NCBI GenBank assembly: GCA_037388705.1
Contig: JARRJY010000037.1
Location: 1 to 14,983, forward strand
Source of the DNA: JARRJY01 sp037388705
GTDB lineage: Bacteria > Pseudomonadota > Gammaproteobacteria > UBA6429 > Thiohalophilaceae
Reading direction: 5' to 3'
DNA: 14,983 nt
Each line of letters starts with the position of its first letter. The stretch's first letter is position 1. Positions 1 to 6,581 of this stretch are shown here, one piece after another. Both the position numbers and the translations under genes were made by a program. The notes beneath the pieces were generated by a model that had not been told where the DNA came from, did no database searches, and saw only the letters and a program-made list of their open reading frames with translations.

Positions 1-85
1 GCCAGGTGGCAGTGATTGCACGTCGTGGTACTAATTACTTCCTGATGCAGATGGGGTACCGGGCAAAAACAACATGACACCTGGC
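1..85. repeat. Inverted repeat GCCAGGTG/CACCTGGC around a 69-base segment
   Basis: GCCAGGTG at 1-8 is the exact reverse complement of CACCTGGC at 78-85. The arms may be longer, because the left arm starts at the window edge. The next inner bases (g9 and a77) do not pair. The arms mark the breakpoints of the inverted FHA fragment. Confidence 0.85.
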
Positions 86-533
86 CACCCGGTTGGCCCA
101 GCGTGGTATAGGGTTTGTTCAGTTCTATTGTTGTACCTGACTTCGGCCCATTAATGACTTTTAACACCGGTTTTTTTGATGCCGGCACTGACTGTGGATC
201 CGGTTTTTCTGACTGGATAATAACGGTCTTTTCAAAATCCTGTGCAGTTTCATTAATAAACTTCATTTCATGATGCCCAATCCGGACCACGTCACCATGC
301 TCCAGCTGACGTTTATTCACCTTCTTGCCATTTAACAAGGTCCCGTTGGTACTGTTCAAATCTTCAATATAGATATTCTTCAGGTTGAGGAATACAGCAT
401 GATTGCCGCTGACCGTAGGATCATCCAGCGTAATATCATTGCTGGGTTTTCGTCCAACAGTAGTACGTTCTTTTTCATCAAGATTTACTTCTTTAATTAC
501 CGCACCTTCATGTGTCAGTATCAGCTTCGCCAT
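1..533 (-). CDS. FHA-domain phosphothreonine-binding protein (partial, 3' part rearranged)
   Basis: This is a cytoplasmic reader of phosphothreonine, the third gene of the kinase/phosphatase operon. The ATG at 533 lies inside the end of the phosphatase gene (26-base overlap) and has an AGGTGAG ribosome site 4 bases upstream. The FHA domain covers about residues 24-92. Its landmarks are G27-R28, S42 with H45, and N63-G64. A linker with an EKT motif (T103) follows, then the start of a second conserved block near residues 122-152 ending LGQPGGQV. In this family the next residues are normally like VAVIARR, but after V152 this strand reads an unrelated Cys/His-rich run that stays open to the window edge. 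The expected residues are found on the plus strand at 9-59. The reading frame before base 78 is therefore reliable and the part at 1-77 is not. Family members I recall are somewhat over 200 residues. Confidence 0.88.
   Translation of the reverse strand, partial: MAKLILTHEGAVIKEVNLDEKERTTVGRKPSNDITLDDPTVSGNHAVFLNLKNIYIEDLNSTNGTLLNGKKVNKRQLEHGDVVRIGHHEMKFINETAQDFEKTVIIQSEKPDPQSVPASKKPVLKVINGPKSGTTIELNKPYTTLGQPGGQVSCCFCPVPHLHQEVISTTTCNHCHL
9..77 (+). other. Inverted fragment of the FHA gene (true C-terminal continuation on the wrong strand)
   Basis: Read on the plus strand from base 3, this segment encodes QVAVIARRGTNYFLMQMGY and then RAKTT and a TGA at 75-77. That is what should follow LGQPGG in the minus-strand FHA protein. 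The segment lies between the two arms of an 8-base inverted repeat (1-8 and 78-85). Turning it round joins it in frame to residue V152. It is either a fold-back chimera made during amplification or assembly at a contig end, or a genuine small inversion. Confidence 0.8.
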
Positions 534-1356
534 CTTTCTCACCTGTATCTAACTTAATTGTTGTGCTTGATTCATCAACACCCACATTATCTGAATAAGC
601 CTTGTTGAGACTCACCAGAATAACCGAAATATTATCCTTGCCACCTTTTTCATTAGCCAAATTTACCAATTCCTGGCTTGTTGTCTCAAGATCACCTTTA
701 TGATCTTCAAGTATGGCTAAAATTTCTTTATCTGTAACCAGATCAGTCAGTCCATCTGAACAATAAAGGTAGATATCACCAACTTTAAAATTGTCGCTGG
801 ATATATCAACATCCACTGCATCAGCAATTCCCAGCGCACGAGTAATCAGGTTACGACTTGCCGAAGTCATGGCTTCTTCCTCTGTGAGGAAACCATTATC
901 CACCATTTCCTGAACCAGTGAGTGATCGGATGTCATCTGTTCAAGCTTATTATCTCTCAGACGATAGATCCTTGAATCACCCACGTGGGCAAAAACTACT
1001 GTTTCACCATCAAACAAGCTGGTGGCAATTGTTGTGCCCATTCCCGCACAGGCCGGATGCTCGACTGAATGACGGTTGATTTCATCGTTCGCATAGATAA
1101 TCGCCTGCTTTAGTATCTCGCTATGATCCAGGTTTTCAACCGGATCATCCGGGTTCAGTACCTCGTACAAAGCTTCTTTAATACTATTGACAGCAAGCGC
1201 ACTTGCAACTTCGCCAGCATTGTGTCCGCCCATTCCATCCGCGAGCATAATGAGTCCTCGAGCCACATCCCAATCGATATAGTCCTCATTATGCTCACGG
1301 ACCTGTCCTACATCGGTCAGACCGTTTATAAGTAATTTTGTGCCTTTAGCTATCAC
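508..1356 (-). CDS. PP2C-family Ser/Thr protein phosphatase (Stp1-like)
   Basis: This is a metal-dependent phosphatase predicted to reverse phosphorylation by the adjacent receptor kinase, acting in the cytoplasm. All 282 residues form one PP2C domain of usual bacterial length. The motifs are TDVGQVREHNED (14-25), the metal-binding DGMGGH (40-45), GTT (107-109), GDSR (126-129), SDGLTD (200-205) and GGKDN (238-242), so the metal-ligand aspartates are present. The tail after residue 250 is polar and acidic. The start is a GTG at 1356: an in-frame stop lies just upstream, and no later start precedes the conserved TDVG block. The kinase gene ends only 14 bases before it, and the ribosome-site-like AGGA overlaps the kinase stop codon. 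The 3' end overlaps the FHA gene by 26 bases, so all three are probably co-translated. Confidence 0.95.
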   Translation of the reverse strand: MIAKGTKLLINGLTDVGQVREHNEDYIDWDVARGLIMLADGMGGHNAGEVASALAVNSIKEALYEVLNPDDPVENLDHSEILKQAIIYANDEINRHSVEHPACAGMGTTIATSLFDGETVVFAHVGDSRIYRLRDNKLEQMTSDHSLVQEMVDNGFLTEEEAMTSASRNLITRALGIADAVDVDISSDNFKVGDIYLYCSDGLTDLVTDKEILAILEDHKGDLETTSQELVNLANEKGGKDNISVILVSLNKAYSDNVGVDESSTTIKLDTGEKDGEADTDT

Positions 1357-1370
1357 TGCTCATTAGCATC

Positions 1371-3896
1371 CTATCTGTTCTTATGTAACCGTTCGTAGCA
1401 ACGACGCATGGAATCTGCCATTTTCTGTCCTGACTGGAAGCGTCGTTCTATATCCTTCTGTAAGGCCTTGTTAATAATTTTACTCACGCAAGATGGTAAA
1501 TCAGGACGAAACATCCTTACATCAGGGTGTTTCTCATTGGTAATCTTATACATCAGGCTTGCAAGTGAGTCACCCACAAAAGGCAGCTCGCCTGCCAGCA
1601 TCTGGTACAGGGTAACACCAAGTGAAAAAAGATCAGAACGTCCATCCACTTTTTTGCCAGCCAGTTGTTCCGGCGACATGTAGGATGGACTACCTAAAAT
1701 AGTACCTGTTTTGGTCTTGCTGGAATCTGTCAGACAGGCAACACCAAAATCGGTAACTTTCGTTGTGCCAGTAGCATCATCATAAATGATATTGGCAGGT
1801 TTAACATCGCGATGCACGACATGCTGGGTATGAGCATAGTCCAGTGCTTCAGCAACTTTGATGACAATATCAAACACGGTACGTGAAGGTAACAAGGTTT
1901 CTGGTTTACAGAACTCCATCAGGTCCTTACCCTTCAGATAATCCATGGCGATATAGGCAAGTTCCTGGTCCTCACCAACATCGTATACTGTAACAATATT
2001 AGGGTGATTCAAACGTCCCGCAGTTTCTGCTTCACGGAAGAAACGTTTCTTTACATCGTCCAGCTTATCACCTTCAAATTCCTGTGCGAGCATCATAGTT
2101 TTAATCGCGACCGTGCGGCCAATCTTGGGATCATGGCCAAGATAAACCATGCCCATCGCACCACGGCCCAGTTCCTTGTCAATGGTATAGCGACCCAGCA
2201 TCGGCTTTTGCATTCCACTGTTGCTGATCACCAGTGTGCCATTGGCACTATTAGCAGCACCACTTCCCACAACAAATGCTTCAGACACTTCCTGGTTGCG
2301 GTTCAAACGATCCTTAACATCACTATAGTTGGCATCATATCCTTCAATATATTTGAATACCGATACTGCTTTATTGAACTGGCGTTTACGCTCGTAATCA
2401 AGACCGAGGTTATACAACTGGTTTAATACCGATGCGTCAATATTGCACTTCCGGTATTTTTCAAATGCCTGGTCAAGTTGTCCCTGTGACTGGAATGACT
2501 GGGCCAGTAATTTATTTGCCTCTGATAATTCTGTATGAATTTTCTGCAGGTTATCTTCCAGCATATGTTTGGCACCTATAATAAAGTGTCCAAACAACAA
2601 AGTCAGAACAGCTGCCATTAACGGTAACCAGGTTGATTCTGAAATCATCAGAATAAAATGAGCATTAACCAGACCAATTAAAATTAACACGCTGATAACA
2701 AAACCGGTGGTAATACGAAAACGTGGTAACAGGAACATCAGGTATAGACCCACCAGGACAATTGCGAGTTTTTGCACTTTTTCTGTCCAGTCAGGAACAG
2801 CATAAAGTTCATCATTTAACAGGCTGGAGACCGTATGCGCTGTTGCCATGGTAGGTGACATCAAATCACCAATGGGTGTAGTCAATGCCCGGACATGCTG
2901 GCGTGCAGTCAGGCCAACAATGACAGTTTTATCATGGAACTCCGCTGATGATACCTTGTTATTTATCACATCAATCATAGAAAAAGTTTTGAAGGCAGGT
3001 TCATCTCCACGTCCCCTGTAAAAGCGTGGATAAATGCGTAACTTGTTATCAGTAACAATGGGCTGGTCACCCAGGATAATATCCTTACCCAGTTCGACTT
3101 TTATACTCTTGGTAGCAAGACGCTGATTGCGGGCTGCCAGCATCAGCGAAAAAGATGGTAGATAATGTTCGCCATAGCGGACCACTAATGATTCGGTACG
3201 CGCATGATCAAAATTACCCAGGTTAATAACGCCGGCTCCGCCCGCATGTTTACTTAATACTTCGATAGGTGGATAGACAACATCCGCAACAGGAACTTTT
3301 TCACCGTACCACCACTTCTGTAAACGCGTTTGTTCTTCGCCGGTGACATCACGTAAAGTAAATTTGGTCAAGTAGTCAGCCAGTGACATATCCTGGTTAA
3401 CGAGATGACGCGGATGACTGTTATAGGGGATTGCCAGAACAACCCGGGCCCGGTTAAATGATGAAGCAAAAATTGTGTCCGTATTCATGCTTGACTCGGC
3501 ATGACGAAATACGCCTCTCACCTGCCTGTTAACCAAACCTCGAGATTCAAGTACTTTTTTCAGCTTTTCGACATATTCCAGGCCATGGACACTTTGTTCT
3601 ACATCAAAAGGCAAGGCATACCCAATTACTGCTGGACGCGCCGAAGCCAGGCTTTTGGTGACATCGGCAAGAAGATCTCTTGGCCAGGGCCAGGCACCCA
3701 GTTCCTGCAATGAAGTTTCATCAATGGCAACGACAACCACGTCCTGGCTGGCAGGTTTCGTAGAAGAAAAGCGCACACCCAGATCATAGGCGAACCAGTC
3801 AATTTTCTTTACGAACGGGGTGTTTGCCAGTGATAAAAATACCAGCATCACAAGCAAACCGATAAACCAATCTGTCTTCCAATAGGCCTTCTTCAC
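1371..3896 (-). CDS. CHASE2-domain transmembrane Ser/Thr protein kinase
   Basis: This is a membrane receptor kinase that should sense an extracytoplasmic signal and phosphorylate cytoplasmic proteins. Its 841 residues hold an N-terminal membrane helix (about 11-28), a periplasmic CHASE2 domain (about 33-365), three membrane helices (375-391, 396-417, 422-442), and a coiled-coil/TPR-like linker (445-535, with a QLDQAFEKYRKC-type repeat). The kinase domain follows at about 570-835. The domain is complete: glycine loop GRGAMG (577-582), VAIK lysine K599, HRD (695-697), DFG (716-718), and SPE (741-743) in place of APE. The start is a GTG at 3896 with GGAG five bases upstream. It is the first gene of the operon kinase-phosphatase-FHA. 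The CHASE2 ligand cannot be told from sequence. Confidence 0.95.
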   Translation of the reverse strand: MKKAYWKTDWFIGLLVMLVFLSLANTPFVKKIDWFAYDLGVRFSSTKPASQDVVVVAIDETSLQELGAWPWPRDLLADVTKSLASARPAVIGYALPFDVEQSVHGLEYVEKLKKVLESRGLVNRQVRGVFRHAESSMNTDTIFASSFNRARVVLAIPYNSHPRHLVNQDMSLADYLTKFTLRDVTGEEQTRLQKWWYGEKVPVADVVYPPIEVLSKHAGGAGVINLGNFDHARTESLVVRYGEHYLPSFSLMLAARNQRLATKSIKVELGKDIILGDQPIVTDNKLRIYPRFYRGRGDEPAFKTFSMIDVINNKVSSAEFHDKTVIVGLTARQHVRALTTPIGDLMSPTMATAHTVSSLLNDELYAVPDWTEKVQKLAIVLVGLYLMFLLPRFRITTGFVISVLILIGLVNAHFILMISESTWLPLMAAVLTLLFGHFIIGAKHMLEDNLQKIHTELSEANKLLAQSFQSQGQLDQAFEKYRKCNIDASVLNQLYNLGLDYERKRQFNKAVSVFKYIEGYDANYSDVKDRLNRNQEVSEAFVVGSGAANSANGTLVISNSGMQKPMLGRYTIDKELGRGAMGMVYLGHDPKIGRTVAIKTMMLAQEFEGDKLDDVKKRFFREAETAGRLNHPNIVTVYDVGEDQELAYIAMDYLKGKDLMEFCKPETLLPSRTVFDIVIKVAEALDYAHTQHVVHRDVKPANIIYDDATGTTKVTDFGVACLTDSSKTKTGTILGSPSYMSPEQLAGKKVDGRSDLFSLGVTLYQMLAGELPFVGDSLASLMYKITNEKHPDVRMFRPDLPSCVSKIINKALQKDIERRFQSGQKMADSMRRCYERLHKNR

Positions 3897-4014
3897 ACTT
3901 ACTCCAAACTGACCCTTTACTTTTTATTTGTAAGTGGGTCTTCCCTATTTTGGGGGGTTCCCGCAGACAATAACATAACCCTTTGCTACACGCTGCACGG
4001 GTTTCATTCGGTAT

Positions 4015-4034
4015 ACCTTCTATATATAAAAGGT
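4015..4034. promoter_or_regulatory. AT-rich 20-base near-palindrome upstream of the kinase operon
   Basis: The 20 bases at 4015-4034 equal their reverse complement at 18 of 20 positions, with arms ACCTT and AAGGT around a TATATA core. The site lies about 120 bases upstream of the kinase GTG, in the 240-base space between aspS and the kinase gene. A TATTAT -10-like box (minus strand, 4046-4041) lies just upstream of it in the direction of transcription, with no convincing -35. It could be an operator or simply AT-rich promoter DNA. Confidence 0.35.
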
Positions 4035-4086
4035 ACCTGAATAATATCGGCCGCTAAAAATAATTCATGAGGGAATTTGTGGAAAT

Positions 4087-4111
4087 GTGGTGGTCATTTG
4101 TTGACCACCAC
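4087..4111 (-). terminator. Hairpin after aspS
   Basis: A perfect 10-base-pair stem (4087-4096 with 4102-4111) with a 5-base loop lies 26 bases past the aspS stop. It separates aspS from the kinase operon. On the minus strand it is followed only by ATTTCC, not a full T-run. It may be a weak or factor-assisted terminator or an mRNA-end stabiliser. Confidence 0.5.
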
Positions 4112-4136
4112 GTTGCCGGTAAGTTATTGTTTACTA

Positions 4137-5924
4137 TTAACTTTCTGGCTTTTCTGCAAGTGGTTTACGCAGCTTGATATGTAATTCTCGCAGCTGCGTA
4201 TCACTGACTTGCGATGGTGCCTGTGTTAACAGGCAACTGGCTGACTGGGTTTTAGGGAAAGCCATAACATCACGGATCGATTCCGCACCCGTCATTAACA
4301 TCACCAGGCGATCCAGACCAAAAGCAATACCGCCATGAGGTGGACAACCATATTTCAAAGCATCCAGCAGGAAGCCAAACTTGTCCTGTGCTTCTTCATC
4401 ACTGATACCCAGTGCCCTGAAAACTTTTTCCTGAACAGCCTGTCGGTATATGCGCATGGAACCACCACCAACTTCGGTACCGTTCAGCACCATGTCATAG
4501 GCACGTGACATGCAGTTACCTGGATCAGATTCCAGCTTGTCGAGATCTTCTTCACGCGGCGAGGTAAATGGGTGATGCAGCGAGGTAAAACGGCTGGCTT
4601 TTTCGTCCCATTCAAACATGGGGAAATCAACTACCCATAATGGTTTCCAACCATGTTCTACCATATCAAGATCATGCCCCAGTTTTACGCGTAATGCGCC
4701 TAGTGCTTCATTCACAACCGTTGCTTTATCGGCACCGAAGAAAATTAAATCACCATCTTCCGCTGAGGTACGCTCCATGATGGCATTGACAGCTTCATCC
4801 GGCAGGAATTTCAGGATCGGTGACTGCAGGCCTTCACGACCTTTACCCCATTCGTTGACCTTGATATAAGCCAGGCCCTTGGCACCATAAATGCCAACAT
4901 AATCAGTGTAATCATCAATTTGTTTACGGGTTAACCCACAGCCGTTGGGAACACGCAAGGCTGCAACACGACCTTTTGGATCTTTAGCCGGTCCGCTGAA
5001 TACCTTGAAGTCCACATCAGCCATCACATCGGCTACATCCACCAGTTCCAGTGGAATACGCAAGTCCGGTTTGTCGGAACCAAAACGTTGCATGGCTTCG
5101 TGATAGCTCATGCGTGGAAATGGATCATGCAAGGGAATTTCCAGTACCTGGGCAAAAATATGATGCAGCATTTCTTCCATCATGCGCATGATTTCATTTT
5201 CATCAATGAAAGAGGTTTCGATATCAAGCTGGGTAAATTCCGGCTGGCGATCAGCTCGTAAATCTTCATCACGGAAACAACGCACCACCTGGTAATAACG
5301 ATCCAGTCCGGACATCATCAGCAACTGTTTAAAAAGTTGCGGTGATTGCGGTAATGCAAAGAAAGAACCTTCATGGGTACGACTTGGTACCAGGTAATCA
5401 CGTGCCCCTTCCGGTGTTGCCTTGGTCAACATTGGTGTTTCAATATCCATGAAACCCTGTTCGTCCAGGAAGTTGCGCATCAGGGTGGTAATTTTTGAAC
5501 GAATGCGTAGACGGTTAAGCATTTCCGGACGACGTAAATCGATATAACGATAACGCAGGCGATGCTCTTCTGAGACATCATCATCATCAAGCTGAAACGG
5601 CGGTGTTTCAGAAGCATTCAGGATAGTTAGCTCTTTTCCCAGTATTTCGATTTTGCCGGTTGGCATATCAGGATTTTCAGTACCTTCGGGGCGGGCGCGA
5701 ACCTTGCCCTTTACCTGCAACACATACTCATTGCGAACACGCTCTGCTATTGAGAAAATTTCCGGAATGTCAGGGTCATAGACCACCTGAACCAGGCCTT
5801 CACGGTCACGTAAATCAATGAAAATTACGCCCCCATGATCGCGTCTTCTATGTACCCAGCCACTGACGGTGACTTCTCGATCGATGAGATTTTCATTTAC
5901 CTCGCCACAATAATGAGTGCGCAT
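4137..5924 (-). CDS. aspS: Aspartyl-tRNA synthetase, probably non-discriminating (Asp/Asn) type
   Basis: It charges tRNA with aspartate in the cytoplasm. The 595 residues match the bacterial class-IIb AspRS length. There is an N-terminal OB-fold anticodon-binding domain (about 1-107), class II motif 1 near 141-165, motif 2 FRDEDLRADRQPEFTQ (217-232), the bacterial GAD insertion (about 290-420), and motif 3 GGIAFGLDRLVMLMTG (531-546). Position 30 is His (RRRDHGG) and position 81 is Gly (RPEGTEN). As I recall, these equal H31 and G82 of the Pseudomonas aeruginosa enzyme, which also aspartylates tRNA-Asn, whereas E. coli AspRS has Leu and Lys there. The start ATG has AGGA nine bases upstream. 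The gene appears monocistronic, with its own promoter candidates in 5925-6145. Confidence 0.98.
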   Translation of the reverse strand: MRTHYCGEVNENLIDREVTVSGWVHRRRDHGGVIFIDLRDREGLVQVVYDPDIPEIFSIAERVRNEYVLQVKGKVRARPEGTENPDMPTGKIEILGKELTILNASETPPFQLDDDDVSEEHRLRYRYIDLRRPEMLNRLRIRSKITTLMRNFLDEQGFMDIETPMLTKATPEGARDYLVPSRTHEGSFFALPQSPQLFKQLLMMSGLDRYYQVVRCFRDEDLRADRQPEFTQLDIETSFIDENEIMRMMEEMLHHIFAQVLEIPLHDPFPRMSYHEAMQRFGSDKPDLRIPLELVDVADVMADVDFKVFSGPAKDPKGRVAALRVPNGCGLTRKQIDDYTDYVGIYGAKGLAYIKVNEWGKGREGLQSPILKFLPDEAVNAIMERTSAEDGDLIFFGADKATVVNEALGALRVKLGHDLDMVEHGWKPLWVVDFPMFEWDEKASRFTSLHHPFTSPREEDLDKLESDPGNCMSRAYDMVLNGTEVGGGSMRIYRQAVQEKVFRALGISDEEAQDKFGFLLDALKYGCPPHGGIAFGLDRLVMLMTGAESIRDVMAFPKTQSASCLLTQAPSQVSDTQLRELHIKLRKPLAEKPES

Positions 5925-5960
5925 GTATTCTTATCCTGTCATTTATAGCTAAAAGCGGGC

Positions 5961-5989
5961 ATGTTACGGCCTGTTCTTTCAAGCTGCAA
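5961..5989 (-). promoter_or_regulatory. Candidate sigma-70 promoter of aspS
   Basis: On the minus strand TTGCAG (5989-5984) is followed after 17 bases by TAACAT (5966-5961), each matching the -35 and -10 consensus at four of six positions. Transcription would start roughly 30 bases upstream of the aspS ATG. The spacing is ideal but the boxes are only moderate. Confidence 0.45.
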
Positions 5990-6093
5990 CTCTTTGTTTT
6001 AAAAACAGTTTTCCGCTATTGTTAGTGAAATTCGGGTTTTCACCTGAGTTTGCCTGGTCGGCATTCAGCGCGGCAGGTCAATCAGGGGCGGCT

Positions 6094-6099
6094 ATTATA
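6094..6099 (-). promoter_or_regulatory. Perfect -10 box TATAAT upstream of aspS
   Basis: TATAAT lies on the minus strand at 6099-6094, inside the palindrome GGCTAT-t-ATAGCC. No good -35 lies 16-18 bases upstream. It could be a second, distal aspS promoter giving a leader of about 165 bases. Alternatively, the small hairpin may end transcripts of the upstream gene. Nothing else recognisable fills 5925-6145. Confidence 0.35.
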
Positions 6100-6145
6100 G
6101 CCATAGCTGGCCTCTGACTCCATTTTTTGCGTCTATTTCAGGATC

Positions 6146-6418
6146 TTAGAGGCCCAGATCGGTGTGCTCGCGGTGGCTTACGAACTCGTCAACCTGACGT
6201 GCTTTTTCAATTGCCCTGAGCAACCTGTTGTGTTCAGTCTCATCCATACCACTATGAAGATAATGTTGCGCGGCATGTAACACCTCCAGTAAAACCCCCA
6301 TCTGGTAATTGCAATTGAGCAATGCCTTACCCAGAAAATGTGTGTCCTGCCCGGATTCTCTTAAATATTTTGCCTGATCCAGGGCCATGATCAGTTCTTG
6401 TTCTGTGGGTTTACTCAT
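6146..6418 (-). CDS. Conserved hypothetical small protein (90 aa) upstream of aspS
   Basis: I recognise no function. The 90-residue, soluble, largely helical protein begins MSKPTEQELIMALDQAKYLR and contains an alpha-helical run about LREsGqDthfLgkALLncNY. Similar short proteins occur in other gammaproteobacteria as unnamed families, from memory. I chose the ATG at 6418 because AGGA sits seven bases upstream. An in-frame TTG six codons earlier (6436) would overlap that ribosome site. There is no signal peptide, membrane helix or cysteine motif. It is transcribed toward aspS but 221 bases separate them, with promoter-like boxes between, so an operon is uncertain. It is divergent from the phosphorylase operon. 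Confidence 0.7.
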   Translation of the reverse strand: MSKPTEQELIMALDQAKYLRESGQDTHFLGKALLNCNYQMGVLLEVLHAAQHYLHSGMDETEHNRLLRAIEKARQVDEFVSHREHTDLGL

Positions 6419-6452
6419 ATCTTCATCCTGTAACAAGCTACATTCGTGTTTA

Positions 6453-6553
6453 GTTATAACAAGAATAGTTTAATATTACTTAAAATTTTATTTGATCAAC
6501 CTCAAGGTCTGCTCGTCAAACCTGTGCCAAAGTGATAAAAATGGTTATAACAA
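6453..6553. promoter_or_regulatory. Divergent promoter region with a duplicated GTTATAACAA site
   Basis: GTTATAACAA occurs at 6453-6462 and again at 6544-6553, and its first eight bases are a perfect palindrome. One copy lies about 35 bases upstream of the minus-strand small gene, the other about 25 bases upstream of the plus-strand phosphorylase ATG. Each copy contains TATAAC, usable as a -10 box on either strand. A TTGATC/TAATAT pair on the minus strand is another weak promoter candidate. The copies could be operators controlling both directions, or -10 elements. Confidence 0.35.
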
Positions 6554-6560
6554 TATTGCA

Positions 6561-6581
6561 ATGAAGACATCCCGGACATGA
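6561..6581 (+). promoter_or_regulatory. Six-codon mini-ORF overlapping the phosphorylase start
   Basis: ATG AAG ACA TCC CGG ACA TGA encodes MKTSRT, and its TGA overlaps the phosphorylase ATG in an ATGA. The phosphorylase itself has no good ribosome site directly upstream. The mini-ORF could couple translation, but its own ribosome site is also weak, so chance is possible. Confidence 0.25.

Noticed and set aside
1..77. Cys/His-rich tail of the minus-strand FHA frame (CCFC and CNHC) that looks like a zinc ribbon
   Set aside because: The opposite strand of the same bases encodes the expected FHA continuation, so the cysteines are an antisense accident.
4044..4070. GCCGATAT on the minus strand, close to the sigma-28 -10 GCCGATAA, upstream of the kinase
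   Set aside because: No acceptable TAAA-type -35 lies at the required distance.
6094..6145. Possible small RNA or terminator between the small gene and aspS
   Set aside because: Only a 6-base-pair palindrome with no T-run is present; nothing supports an RNA gene.
6419..6436. Six-residue N-terminal extension of the small gene from a TTG
   Set aside because: The extension contains the AGGA ribosome site of the ATG at 6418.
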